The translations under genes and the position numbers were made by a program. A stretch of DNA of 64,000 nucleotides, taken from NCBI GenBank assembly GCA_003290165.1, contig QNQO01007571.1, positions 1-64,000 of the forward strand. Direction: 5' to 3'. Below the pieces are notes generated by a model. That model saw nothing but the letters and a program-made list of their open reading frames with translations, did not search any database and was not told the DNA's origin. Source of the stretch: Berberis thunbergii. Lineage: Eukaryota; Streptophyta; Magnoliopsida; Ranunculales; Berberidaceae. This document shows, in pieces, positions 45,359 to 57,389 of the stretch; within the stretch, counting starts at the first letter, position 1; each line of letters starts with the position of its first letter.

Positions 45359-46261
45359 ACCCATATCTTGTTTATAGATCGCTAAAATTCAGGTAAATCA
45401 TAAATATCGCTAACTCGTGAACTTAATAAATCTTTATGACACTTCTCTTGATGATCTGTGCCGTCATTTTGAAGTTCTCACACCCACAATAAAATAGAAG
45501 TTTAGGATAATGAATGAGGTCATAGATAGAGCGCTTGATTTTTTGTTTGTGATTTTTGAAACAAGACAGGAACTCAAAATTCTATCTTCTGTTTAGAATT
45601 ATAGCTGTGTTTGATTTTATTTATTTATGTTTTCCATAGAGGAGAGAATGAGGAAAAAAATATTTCACCTCATGATGTTGATGTTGAATATGACTATGGC
45701 ATCTCATTCAATTCCCATGTTTGTTTTCCATCCTACCTAATAGAAGTAAACATGTGGTGGAAGGTCACAAGTTCTATCCTCTCTTTCCCCCCTCTCTCTT
45801 CTCTCCCATTATTTGTTTCACTATTTTAGGAGTTTTATTTGTGAAAAACAGCCAAACAAGCCCTAAGTTGTTGTTTTTTCCTATGCATATGGAAGAACAT
45901 AACTTCCATCAGGAACCTAGTTATGTAGTAATTCTAAAAATTGGTGGTGCTAACTTTAGGGGTGTGACAATGAAATAGAAATCAAGTTTCCTTTAAATAA
46001 GTTTTATACATTCTAATGAACTTGTCTTTTATTGCCTGTGCAGGTGTAACAATGTTCTCTACATGAGGGGTGTTCCAGAAGATGAAGAGATTGAAAAAGC
46101 TTCTTGAATTTAGTTTTAGTGTTGTTTAGATATACATTTAAGTTATATTGTATGGTTGTACGGAATGTAATTTCAACATTGTTGGTAATGGTTGCTATTG
46201 CTGCCGTTATGGTCTAAACTGGTACCTTGAATGAAAGATTGCAGGAGTAAGCTTCAGTAAA
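45359..46261. other. MULE-3 spacer between the direct duplicates
   Basis: About 900 bp of AT-rich sequence. Overlapping plus frames at 45611-45829 and 45721-45978 are under 90 codons and lack recognisable domains. Confidence 0.4.
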
Positions 46262-47339
46262 AACTGCATTATACTTTGTTACATGAATATACTTTTTTTG
46301 GAAATGTGGATATTAAATGTGGGTTTAGGAGTTCCAACTTGAGAGTTATGTAAAATGGTAAACTGGGGTGGATGATGATTGGATTGAAATGGCGCACAAT
46401 TAAAAGGGTGGTGCATTGTTGTCATTGCTTTGTTGAGTTCCACTGGCATAACTATTTTACAGGGTGGCTAGGAGCACAATATGCACAATATGTAGAAAAC
46501 TTCATTCTTGGAGCACAATATGCAGAAAACTTCATTTTCAGACATAAATACCTAAATTCCATTGTGACTTCAACAAAGTCACAACATTTACAGCATTTGT
46601 CCATTGTAACATCAACAAAGTCAGACATAAATAGACATACCTAAATTCCATCATTCAACAAACCATAAACACATAAATAGACTCAACTTCACAAAATTTT
46701 CAGCAATTTCACAGAATTTTCAGCAAATTCACAGCATTTTCAGCAACTTCATAGCATTTTCAGCATCTTCACGGCATTTTCATTTTCATTTTCAGCAACT
46801 TCACAACATTTTCATTTTCAGCAACTCATCATTCAGCATTTTCAGCAACTCATTATTCAGCAACTCATCATTCAGCATTTTTATCATTCAGCAGCCTGAC
46901 CTCCTATATATATCATAGAAGAAGCCAAAAAATGAGTCCTGACACAGCCTCTTAGTTATTTCCGATTATTTATGGAATGATGAAACTATCCTTTTAGGGA
47001 ATGTTTATGTCAGGTTTAAGCATATATTTAAGTTGACTTCCACTAATAAACTTACAATGACTGCCACTGATCTGCAACATTTTGAATTCACAACCACCTA
47101 TAGTCATTGTTTGAAGGTAGTGGTTGCAAAAATAAATAAATAAAATATAAATAATTGCACTGTAAAAGTAACATTCATTATCTAAGAAATAGTGCGACCC
47201 CTTGGTTTATATACATGTGACATTAACGAAAAATATTGATCCATGAATGAGATTGGAATACCAGATTGTGAGCCCATTGTTTCATCCTTCAAGTTGACAA
47301 ATAAAAATCATAAGTGATAGTACGCGTCTGTAAATATAT
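46262..47339 (+). repeat. MULE-3 internal direct duplication, copy 2
   Basis: Second copy of 44241-45358, separated from it by about 900 bp of unique sequence. Its 'cagcattttcagcaactc' array (46690-46880) is shorter. The frame 46372-46644 is the counterpart of the one at 44340-44612; both include many substitutions, so neither is clearly conserved as protein. Confidence 0.85.
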
Positions 47340-47457
47340 TAAAAAGAAACCTGTGTATTTGGATTTAATGAATGAAGTGTCAAATATTCTGACCCTTCAA
47401 TTCCAATTGGGGAACAACCCTACAAATGACGTGTACATAAAATTTAATATTCTAGAC

Positions 47458-49631
47458 TTAAAAAATTAAATATTCATAAAACACATATTGCAAAACATAC
47501 CACATTCTTCTCAAGGGCCTGATCTTTATTTGTTTTTGTTTTTTTCTTTTGTATATTTTTACAAAAAATTTCGACTGTCGATTGCATCCTTGAATTAGAG
47601 CGTCGGCCTTTGCTACGAACCGGTAATGGACTATGAATTTTTTATTGCATCTCCGAACTAGTAGTATTGGAGCCAATTTCAAATAACCCATGTGAATCAA
47701 CATCACCATCATCAGTTTTGAGTTGCTCCATTTCAAAGTGATCCATTCATGAACTTGGCATGTCTTCTTTCATCCTCAGCGGTGTAGTCGGCCATTTCAT
47801 TGAAGTGACTGCACATCTTGTCAAACCTTTGATTTTCAGGCTTCATTCTCCAATCTGAATAAACAATCTTAACCTTTGTATGCGCCCTCTTCACATCTTT
47901 CCTCCACCTCCGAAGAACATATTTATCTGGTACAACATGAATATCTCTTTTAAACAACACTTTCAATACATGTCTGCATAAGATCACGTTGAACTCAAAC
48001 AATTGGCAATTACACTTGATATTGAAGTCGACAACGTTAAAATATACTATATAATTGACTGAACATTGTCTATCTCCTATCACCAAGTCTTGTCTACCAG
48101 TGTATACCTCAAAGCCACTCTCATCTATAACTTCACTACAAATTGTACAACATATATTCCCTGCTATCTCTTCTTGGAACTCCTTAAATTTTTTTGTACT
48201 ATAGGCAGTTTGAAAAGTTTTCTCTATTGCATAAGGAGTAATGCAAGGGATCTGTCGGTTATACGATTTAAAGTCCGCTTCAGTTTCCTTTTGAACCTTA
48301 CTTCGTAGTGCATTCTCATATTGTTCAACGAATTGCTTCAAAGTGGTCTTCGAATTTACATAACCATCAAAAAAGGCATTCATGCTTTCACTCCTTTGAG
48401 TTGAAGACATCCCCGCCCAAAAAGTAGATCTTTGATATGTTGGCACCCAACGCATTCTTTCAAGATATAATCCTTTCAACCAATCATTTTCTTGCAGACA
48501 ATATTTCTCAATGAAACCATGTCAATTTACTTCAAACTCTTTTTGAGACAATGAATCGTAAACTGCTCTTTGCATTGCAAACTTTATTTCCTCATATTGA
48601 TTGCAACGGGACAACTTTTCAAGCAACTTCATAATATTCCACAAGCACAATCTGTGTCGTGTGTTGGGAAATACAATTTCAACGGCCCTCTTCATTGCCT
48701 TATCTTGATCAGTGATTATAGCCGTCGGAGCATTGCCATTCATACACACAATCCAAGTTTGGAAAAGCCAAACAAACTCTTCAATGGTCTCACCACATAT
48801 CAATCCACATCCCAAAAGAATTGACTGACCGTGATGGTTCACAACAACAAAAGGAGCAAATGGCATCTCATACTTATTTGTTAAGTATGTAGTGTCAAAG
48901 GTAACATCATCTCCAAACTCCTTGTAAGCTGTTCTGCTCCATGCATCAGCCCAAAAGACATTTCTCAATCTACCTTTATTGTCCAAATCCAACATATAAA
49001 AGAAATCAGCATTGTTAGCTTGCATTTTTTGGAAGTAGTTATGAATGGCCTCCGCATCCCCTTCCCCAAGCCTCAACCTCCTCATTCTATCCAGATAATT
49101 ATAGCAATCTTTTTGAGAAAAAGGCAGAATATCATGACCACCAACTTCAACCACACATGAATTAAAACTCTTATTTGGCCTAATACCCACCCTATCATTA
49201 TAATCTAGCTTCTTCTTCACATACGAGCTCATAACTCTATTTTTCGGATAAAATCTAGATTTTTCGGGGCTCAATTCATGATTGTGATCAAGTGTTACTC
49301 TTGTCACTGACACTGATCCATCAGAGCGTATTTTACCTCTAATTTTAGCCAAACATTCACATTTAGCTGTACCCCGCTTTTTTACAACATTTTTTGATTG
49401 ACTTTTATGTTGCCCAGACCGACCACATGCAAGCGTAATGAATATAGGTTTTTCATTTTCATCTTTTTTTGTATTCTTTATTTTCACTGGAAATCCTATT
49501 TTATTACCATAATCATGATAATATTGTTGGTACTCATTAATGCGGTTGAACTGCATCCCTTCTATAGGATCCATTATCTCTTCTAAATTTTCTTCATTTT
49601 CCATCAATTCATTATCTTCTACACTATCCAT
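47458..49631 (-). pseudogene. MULE transposase, FAR1/FHY3-type, one internal TGA
   Basis: Mutator-type DDE transposase of the family from which plant FAR1/FHY3 regulators derive. The start is the ATG at 49631, just after an atttcag acceptor. Residues 28-125: FAR1-type zinc-binding domain (C69, C89/C91, DHNHEL). Residues 241-345: MULE core with D246 (FDTTYLTNKYEMPF), TDQDKAM at 308-313 and RHRLCLWNI. Codon 370 (48524-48522) is TGA, where relatives have Trp, and the frame then continues without shift: WAGMSSTQRSESMNAFFDGY (catalytic Glu 415) and a SWIM zinc finger CNCQLFEFNVILCRH (540-554), to a stop at 47733. A KIHSPLPVRSKGR-like tail lies in another frame to about 47460. The stop removes the third catalytic acid and the SWIM domain. 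Confidence 0.88.
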
Positions 49632-49659
49632 TCCTGAAATATGTGTTATAACATACAAC

Positions 49660-51192
49660 GACTGTTATAACATAAATGCACACCTAATAGCCCTAGTAAT
49701 ATTACCTTCTATAGTCTATTTTGGGGAACTATGTTGCAACTAAGGATCCACCAGAGTTGTTATACATGTAGTTCCGGCCAAATAGACTACAATATAAGTA
49801 ATATACAATACAAGCTAATGACAATGTATCGTTTAGAAACAAATCGACCGCATTAATAATTCAAATGGAAATCAAATGAGGTCTAAAAAATGGAGGTCAT
49901 TATAACAAAATTAATTAGCAAACTTTGGTTCAAACATTAATTAGCATAACTGACAAACCCCCATTAAAAATTTTAGAGAAAATTTCAATTTACCTGAGTA
50001 GACGAGAGATGTGTTTGTCTTATAACGCAACAAACGAGCGTATGATCCTTGGATGTGAGACTCTTTGTTGTCATCAAAGCCGATTTGGGAACTATGAGAA
50101 CCACTTCAGGCTTTTTAAGGTCACGAACAGCAATTAAACCTCTCCTGCATACGATAAACAAATCGATGAAGGATGCATTTTTCAAAAAACAAAAAACAGT
50201 ATAGAGAAGCATATTCTAGTGCCTTGCTAAATGAATTTCACATGGGAAATTCCATTTGATTACCCCATTAACAAGAACAAAAGAACAAATTCGCTTCAAC
50301 AAAAGAACAAATTTCTCTATTACACACACAACAAATACATAATGTCCCACAAGTGGAAATTTTTCAAGAAAGGATTCATGTCTCTTTTAGCTACTTTTGA
50401 GTGGATGATTCACTCACTTAACACCACCATATCAATCAATCCTTCTCTCCAGTTCTTTTATCTTTTCTTATTGGAGAAAAAAAGATTTAAATGCACTTCC
50501 TTCTTTTGAGTGCATATGTATTATTAAAGTTTCCTTATAACTTCTAAACAAACTTATCTCACCTTAACCATGTTCACAAATGCATAACAAGATATATAAA
50601 ATTCAACCCTTCAACAAATTCAACAGATTCTTTTTGTGTAAAAAAAAATGTGTCCACTGCAACGGTATAGTTGTTCATATAAAGAAACACCCATTTTTGT
50701 TTGGGAAGCACAGTCTCCACTAATTCATTTTCTTTTTTAAAAAAATATGGTTGAAGTGTGTTGAAATATATTGGTTTATTATACTTAATTAGGTTATGAT
50801 GTAGAGGTAAAATGGGCTCTTTTACTTTGGGGAGTTAAGTTTGTTCATGTTGAGAAAACAAGTTTTTTTTTTTTTTTTTTTTTTTTTATGAAGAATGTCA
50901 ATAAACTGAAAAGAAAGCTACATACGCAAAATTTGAGTGAATAGTCTTCTATTTAGTATAACTTGTATTGAGAGCTGATTAATGTGAGGATAAATTTTTG
51001 CCTCACACCTGGGACTGAGAATGACACTCAATGGCACCCTAGCACTTCAAGCTGTGAACCAGTGGCATGCAAATTCAGCAGAACAGTTTTTGTTCTAGAT
51101 CTAGATTTCTATTTCGACAGATTCAACAAATTCAATAGATTCAACAAATTTAACAGATTCCCACAAATTTGTATTTCTATTTCAACATTTCA
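49660..51192 (-). other. MULE-3 5' untranslated/intron region
   Basis: Between the transposase ATG and the right TIR. AT-rich, with a long T tract at 50863-50887 and small frames without domains. Probably the leader intron joining the donor near 51345 to the acceptor at 49634. 51110-51160 contains 'agattcaacaaattcaa' repeats. Confidence 0.45.
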
Positions 51193-51680
51193 AAACAGTT
51201 TTTGTTTGTCAAATGAGTTAAAATCAAAAACCCTAGATCTAGATCTAGAACCCCACCCTTTGAAATCAACACGAAAAATGAGTACAAACCCTAGATCTAG
51301 AAACCCACAAGAAGAAATCAACAATAAATCAAATAGGCACTTACCTTTGTAGTTTTGAGAGATGGATTGAAGCTTTTCGAATGGGGACTTCTTGTTCGAG
51401 GGAACGTGCGATGGGGAGCTTCTTCTCTTTTCTTAATTCGGTGGAGTCGACGATGGGGAGGGAGGTGCGATGGAGATCTGAGCAGTGAGGAGGAGGAAAT
51501 GAGATTTGCTCTGGTTTATTGTTTCTTGTTTGGAGCCAAAAACCAAAACCAAAAGTGAAAATGAGGAGAAAATGAGATTTGCTGAAACTCCCTCCAAATG
51601 AGCAGCACGTGCCTTCGACCCTCCCAGGCGCGCGTGCCAAGGAGTGTCCAGGCAGTGACCCAGGCCAGCTAGAATTATTG
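51193..51680 (-). promoter_or_regulatory. MULE-3 right TIR: likely transposase promoter, leader exon and splice donor
   Basis: Reading inward on the minus strand, this TIR carries a C/T-rich leader and then ctacaaag|gtaagtg at about 51345. A fitting acceptor, atttcag, lies directly before the transposase ATG at 49631. A 5' untranslated exon in the TIR spliced to the coding exon is the usual MULE/FAR1 arrangement. The structure is inferred from splice-site consensus only. Confidence 0.5.
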
Positions 51681-51689
51681 ATTATAGTA

Positions 51690-52062
51690 TATGAAAATCC
51701 CAATACTAACCCAATTAATTTGAAGGAATCAACAACAAATTCCATAATATTTGAATTTGTTCCAGGGGAGATATGAAAAACTTATATATTTCTTCCATCC
51801 CTAAACTCCCATATTCTATTCCGCCATGGCTTCATCAACCTCCGATGAAAAGAGAGAATTTGACTTAAAACCAGTTATGAGACAACAAAACCTTTGTAAA
51901 TGACAGCCTTTCTGTTACTCTTACAAAACCCGAATTCCCACTTCATAATTTAGAAATAATAACATGTCACATATTTTCTTTATAAGCAAACTGAACTGCA
52001 AAATACAGGACTGAAATGGATTTACAATTTGGAGGACATAATCTTCTTTTGCAGGTCTTCAC
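51690..52062 (-). other. DXS 3' flank
   Basis: AT-rich sequence between the MULE-3 target site and the DXS stop codon. It should contain the DXS 3' UTR and polyadenylation region; no single signal is clear enough to name. MULE-3 thus sits under 400 bp beyond the end of the gene. Confidence 0.4.
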
Positions 52063-55000
52063 TCACTTGAATCGGAGAGCTTCCTTAGACATTCCTAAAA
52101 GAGACAGTACAGTGGCAGAAATATGCCTTGAAGAAAGCCCTGCTTCTTCGATCTGATCTTGGGGTGCTCCATGATCTATGTATCTGTCTGGCAGAGCAAG
52201 TGATCTCAACTGCAGAGAATATAAGAAATCAAGTTAGAAAGTTGGAATTGCTGAATATGAACTAAGGCAGTGTTAACATTTTCTATGAATATATACAAAT
52301 TAAGTTTTGCAAAAGTTTACCTTCAGAGGCCCATCTAAAAGACCATTTAAGCTCAAGAAGTGAGATACATGAGACCCAAAACCACCAATGGAACCTTCTT
52401 CAACTGTAATTAGGATCTCGTGCTCCTTCGCTAGTCTTCTAATGAGGTCAGCATCCAAAGGCTTGCAAAACCGAGCGTCTGCAACAGTCACTGCGAGATC
52501 ACGAGATTTGAGCATGTTTCCAGCTTCAACACTTTGTTGAACTACGGAACCATAGCCCAGGATGGCAACTTTGTTCCCTTCCATCAGAATTCTGCCTTTC
52601 CCTATCTGTTCAACCGGCAAATCATTGATAAGATCATTTTGTATTTGCTAAATAAATTCATATAGTAGTTTCCGCCTTTTAATTAATTCAGATACAAACC
52701 TCAAGTGTGGTTCCCTTGTTGTTAGGAGGAAGAATTGCTCCAATCCCATTACCCCTTGGGAATCTGAAGCAGCTTGGTCTGTCATCAATAGCTGCAGCTG
52801 TGGCAACCATGTGCATCAGCTCAGCTTCATCCGAAGGTGCCATGACAATCATGTTGGGCAAGCAGGCCATGTATGTGATATCGAAGGCCCCACAGTGAGT
52901 AGGTCCATCAGCTCCCACCAAGCCTGCTCGATCCAATGCAAATCGGACTGGTAGCTTTTGAAGATCAACATCATGCACCACCTTCACAAGAATCCACGAC
53001 TACTAGTCAGCTTCTGTACCAAGATACTTGAAGGCTTAAAATATTAATGTTTTATTCTGTAAGTGACTTGCTATTGTCATCTTACCTGATCATAGCCACG
53101 TTGTAGAAACGATGAGTAGATGGCACAGAATGGCTTAAGACCCTCCGTAGCGAGACCTGCTGCAAATGTCACGGCATGTTGCTCAGCAATCCCCACATCA
53201 AAACAGCGATGGGGGAATCTCTTTTGAAACAAATTAAGACCCGTTCCACCACCCATTGCAGCATGAATGGCTACAATCTGGTTGTCTACCTCAGCTTCTT
53301 GTATAAGAGACTCGGCAAAGTATTGGGTGTAAGAAAGGGTAGATGGCTTGGACTTGAATTGCTTTCCTGTTTCTGGATCAAACTTGACCACGCCATGCAT
53401 TCTATCAGCAGCTGCCTCTGCTGGGGGATAACCCTTTCCTTTCTCAGTTACAATGTGAATCAGAACAGGTCCTGGTGCAGGCATAGCTTTCACTTTTTGA
53501 AATATTTCAACTAAATCCTCAACGTTGTGGCCATCAACTGGACCGATATAGTACAAACCAAGCTCCTCAAAAAGAGTAGATCCAGGGGCACTGAGCATGC
53601 CCCTTGCATATTCGTCCACCTTGGCTGCAACCTGATGAGTTTGCCCTCCAATTTGCTTTGTTATATTCTGTAAACATGAGAGAACCCAATTCAGTCACCT
53701 ATAAAACCGAGTGAGACACATGCACACCTACAATCACAAAGAAAATATTAAAAAAAAAATCATCATTCATATTGAAGTAAAAGATTACCTTTGCTGCTTC
53801 TCAAAACTTGCGGAACTTGGTGCTTGCTTGGAGCTTGCTGAGAGCACTGCTGAGGGCACCCACAGGAGTTGCAGGGCCATCCATGGTGGCAGTAGGTAGG
53901 GAGACTTGTTTGTTATCATTCAATACAACAATCAGGTTGGAATCAAGAAAGCCGGCATTGTTCATGGCCTCATATGCTTGGCCAGCAGTCATGGCTCCAT
54001 CTCCAATCACAGAAATTACATGGTTGGTTTTTCCTAGAAGGTCTCTAGCAACAGCCATTCCTACCCAAATTTCAAAACAAACTTCAAAATAGATCTAGTT
54101 GACTTAATAATAAGGATTTCAAAATTAATGGCATCAATCAATCAAAAAACAAGAAAACTACCAAGCAACTTCAAAATTTTGCGAAGAAAAAAAAAACTAC
54201 ATACCAAGACCAGCAGATATGCTAGTGGAACTATGTCCAACACCAAAGGCATCATGAACACTCTCGTCCCTTTTGGGGAATCCTGCAAGCCCTGAAGTTT
54301 GCCTAATTGTGTGCATTTTAGACCTTCTTCCAGTCAAAATCTTATGTGGATATGCCTGCAAACAAACATACGAATTTGTTCTGACAAATGAGTCCATCAT
54401 TCCAACAAAAAGGAAAAAAAAACTAGTTGGAGACAAGAGATACTAATAAAAGATATTGAATCAATAGATTTGGGAATGAAATTCTCACCTGGTGTCCAAC
54501 ATCCCATATGATCTTATCTTCAGGCGAGTCGAAAACATGATGAAGAGCCACTGCTAGCTCCACCACCCCAAGGCTTGAGCTTAGATGCCCACCTGTCTTT
54601 GACACTGTGTGCACAATTTCTGCTCTTAACTCTGCCGCCAATTGTTCAAGCTCCTAAAAGACAGAGAAAAATGAATGAATTCAACTGCAGACTTAGCTAT
54701 CAAATGAAACAGATACAATCATTACTAAGTTAAGTACCTGTGAGTTGAGATTCTTCATATGTGCAGGATAATTGACTGTATCCAACAATGGGGTCAGAGG
54801 TTTCTCTCGAGAGAAATCAATCTTCCATCCATCTGTACCTTTACTTATCGCCATCTTCTTTTCCTCGTCATCTGAGCTAGTATTTGAACAAGCTCTTACA
54901 CACAACTGATACAAGAACAATCACAAAAAACCATGTTATTTTTTCTTGTTTAAATATATTATTATTATTATTATTATGGGGATCAGGATCACCCTATTCA

Positions 55001-55157
55001 CCAATGAACACAAACACATCAAACTAGTAAAGAATTGGGTTTTTTTATACAAACAAACCTGTTTCTTTGGAATTAGCTTGGAGTGTTTAGGTGTTGTGAA
55101 TGATGGAGGAGAGATGGTTGAGGTTCTTGCAGCCATTAGGCACCCAGAAATCGTCAT
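52063..55157 (-). CDS. DXS: 1-deoxy-D-xylulose-5-phosphate synthase (DXS), nine exons, one in-frame TGA
   Basis: DXS is the thiamine-diphosphate enzyme that condenses pyruvate and glyceraldehyde-3-phosphate in the first step of the plastid MEP isoprenoid pathway. Exons, all with gt/ag borders: 55157-55059, 54905-54738, 54653-54489, 54355-54205, 54060-53789, 53667-53086, 52981-52700, 52605-52321, 52209-52063. Together 716 codons, the usual length. Residues 1 to about 50: Ser/Thr/Lys-rich plastid transit peptide. Seen: [13 protein letters not shown] (110-122), [23 protein letters not shown] (181-189), the ThDP motif GDG...NDN (214-244), [12 protein letters not shown] (catalytic Glu 447) and a complete transketolase C-terminal domain ending [12 protein letters not shown] at 53803-53801 (codon 281) replaces the expected Arg codon (RKF-stop-EAAK, usual RKLREAAK), probably CGA to TGA. 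Start: 55157 is the first ATG in frame (the codon two upstream is GTG). All else is intact, so this is a very young pseudogene, a null allele or a base error. Confidence 0.93.
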
Positions 55158-55342
55158 AAACACTGATGAAAACTTAAACTAGTGAGTGAAGAAGAAAAGA
55201 GAAGTGTACAGGGAAAGAGTGTCTGTTTGTTTGTATGCAAGGACAAATGTAAAGAGAAAAAAAAGAGATGCGGTGGAGCAAAATCAAATGAGACATAGGG
55301 AAGCCTGAGAGAAGTCAGGAATACAAGGACGGCCAAACCTCC

Positions 55343-55353
55343 CATTTATAAAG
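55343..55353 (-). promoter_or_regulatory. Probable TATA box of DXS
   Basis: Minus-strand cctttataaatgg about 190 bp upstream of the DXS ATG is a good plant TATA match. Initiation would be expected about 30 bp downstream, near 55315, giving a leader of about 155 bp with C/T-rich stretches. Confidence 0.5.
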
Positions 55354-55737
55354 GCCAATTGGTCCAAAGTCTTGTAATAAAATGTGAGATTTCTTTATTC
55401 ATTTCTGACTACTGGATCTTTTGGGGTTTCATGATATAATCTTGTACACAACCATTAATTCACTAATATTATTTTAAAGATTTGATTCATTTATCAATAA
55501 TTAGGATAATGTCAATTTGTGGCGATTGGAACGGTCAAGTCGTTCTTAATCTTTGGCCGGCATTTGGTCTGGTGCAGGGATGGACGGTCCAGGTGGTTTG
55601 ATGAATGCACTGGAAGTGTCGTGGAGGTTGCTGTAGTGGTGGTACTATTTTTTTCATGATCCAACATAATGGCAACTTGAAGTAAGGTAAAACAAACCTC
55701 ACAAAAACTAAAACAACTGTCATGGAAAGTGGTGGGA
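55354..55737. other. DXS upstream region
   Basis: Sequence upstream of the DXS TATA box, up to the LINE-D poly(A) tract. It presumably holds DXS promoter elements; none is clear enough to name. The open frame 55535-55723 has no recognisable domain. Confidence 0.35.
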
Positions 55738-57100
55738 GTTTTTTTTTTTTTTTTTTTTTAAAGCCCTAGGCATAATATATATAATAATTAAGGCTACGCT
55801 TGGTATACTGTAAAATAATGTATTTTGCAAATTAATGCATTGCAATACATTACTTTACAAAACACTTAGTAGTAATTAAAAAAAATCAAAGGCAATTCGA
55901 AAAGTTGATTTGTCGTGATGGTGATTGCAATGTGGGCGATGATCGTGGTGATAATGACGGTGGTTGTTGAAATGGTCAGATTTGTGGTGGTTCGGTGGAT
56001 ATAATGGTGGGGTTGGTAGTAGCGGCAGTCATGGTGATGGTGGATGGGTTTGGTGGATATGGTGGTCGCAGCGATGATAGTAGTGATACTAGTGGTTGTG
56101 GACCTGTGGTGATTATGCTATAGTGGTGGTGGTGGCGACAAAGATGATGGTGGTACTAGTGAAGTTGGAGGTGGTTGTGGTTAATAGCATATGGTAGTGT
56201 GATCGTGGAGGTGGTGGTGGTCGTGAAGGTAGTTATGTTATGGTGGTTGAGGTTGTGGCAATGGCTATGGTGGTTGTGGTGGTGACAATGGCAATGATTG
56301 GGTGCTTTTAAGGAGTTGGGAGTAGAATTCTAGTAACAGAAGATGATAAGAGTTTTGCAAAATAATGTGGGAGATTTTGCTCCGCAAATTTTATAACTGG
56401 AAGATGTGAATGTCCTGAATTCAAATTCCAATAACTGTTTTTCACAAAGTCAACCAAGCACCCAAGTTTATGTAACCGCTATAAACTTTTGCATATGCAT
56501 TTTTTTACTGTATACCAAGCGGCGCCTAAGTACGATTACAAACACGATGACCTGCGACTGCAACAAAGTTATGAGCATCCGTATTGAGGTCTCTACCCAC
56601 ATATTTACAGTTCCAACAGGGAAGCAAAAAGAAGAGGCGTCATGAGTGGATGCCAAGGCTAGTCCATGTCAAGATTTGGTTGAGAGTCATTAGCATGGAA
56701 AAGATCAATGAATTTTGCTGAATCACTCAGAAGGAGACATGTCTTCCAGTTTTGCGTCTGAATCAGAAGTAGGGCTAGCTCGGCTGCGTAGCACTCCGCC
56801 ATAGTGTTATTAAGAATCTTGCCACTATAGGGCAATCTACCGTTGCAAAAACTCGTCTATTATGATTGATTGAGAACACACCTAGGGCGCCCTGCTTAAA
56901 ATGGTCAAAGAAACAGACATCAAAACTGATGAAAATCATATCAGAACCCAAAACAGAGGGAATGGGGCTAAGCTTGTTTAATCTGAAATTGATTTTATTA
57001 GCCATGCTGATTAGATCTGGGTTTGGATCATAGTAATACCGGAGGTCACCGTCTAAGAATTGGAGCCCTGTAGGATTTCATGGTGAGAAATCAGGGTATG
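55738..57100 (-). mobile_element. LINE-D: 5'-truncated LINE, RNase H end only
   Basis: A T tract (55741-55759; poly(A) on the minus strand) marks the 3' end. The coding remnant at 57005-56590 reads MIFISFDVCFFDHFKQGALG, then VFSINHNRRVFATVDCPIVA and, after stops, GRDLNTDAHNFVAVAGHRVC, an RNase H domain closely like that of LINE-C. The 5' limit is uncertain (about 57060-57120). A 735-bp Harbinger MITE interrupts its 3' untranslated part. Confidence 0.72.
55792..56526. mobile_element. PIF/Harbinger-type MITE, 735 bp, TSD TAA, GGT-rich core
   Basis: Ends: ggctacgcttggtatactg (left) and, inverted, ggcgccgcttggtatacag (right), matching over some 25 bases. TAA flanks both sides (55789-55791 and 56527-56529). 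The middle (about 55915-56290) is a striking G/T-rich sequence made of gtggtg, ggtggt and gatggtgg words on the plus strand. No transposase frame is present. Confidence 0.82.
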
Positions 57101-57389
57101 GTGGGAAGGTTATACCAAAATAACATAATATACAGATGCAACTAGCTGCTAAGTGATTAATTGCAATACCAGTTCTTGGGTTCTATTAATTAAAGGAATC
57201 GGTCATTTTATGTATGTATCACATAAGTTGCTCGTTTGTTAACTTATATAATGTTGTAATGGGTCCATTTACTGGTGAGACTGTATCTTTCAACATTATT
57301 TTGGATTAATAAATAAAATCTATTTAGCTCTGCATCCACGAATGAAGTCATATGAGTGATGATACATTAAAACCGTCTTCTGATCAACA
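57101..57389. other. Unassigned spacer before the gypsy element
   Basis: AT-rich DNA with no coding or repeat structure recognised. It may include the outer part of the gypsy LTR, whose start I could not fix. Confidence 0.3.

Larger units (their letters stand above)
43767..51680 (-). mobile_element. MULE-3: 7.9-kb Mutator-like element with long TIRs and transposase
   Basis: Inverted repeats of about 474 bp (43767-44240) and 488 bp (51193-51680) begin CAATAATTCTAGCTGGCC. The left arm has a 13-bp internal duplication (gagcgcctaggtc). The perfect 9-bp duplication ATTATAGTA abuts both ends (43758-43766, 51681-51689). The interior holds a minus-strand FAR1/FHY3-type transposase gene and a 1.1-kb direct duplication. 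Close TIR identity points to a fairly recent insertion; the transposase has since been damaged or was defective on arrival. Confidence 0.92.
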
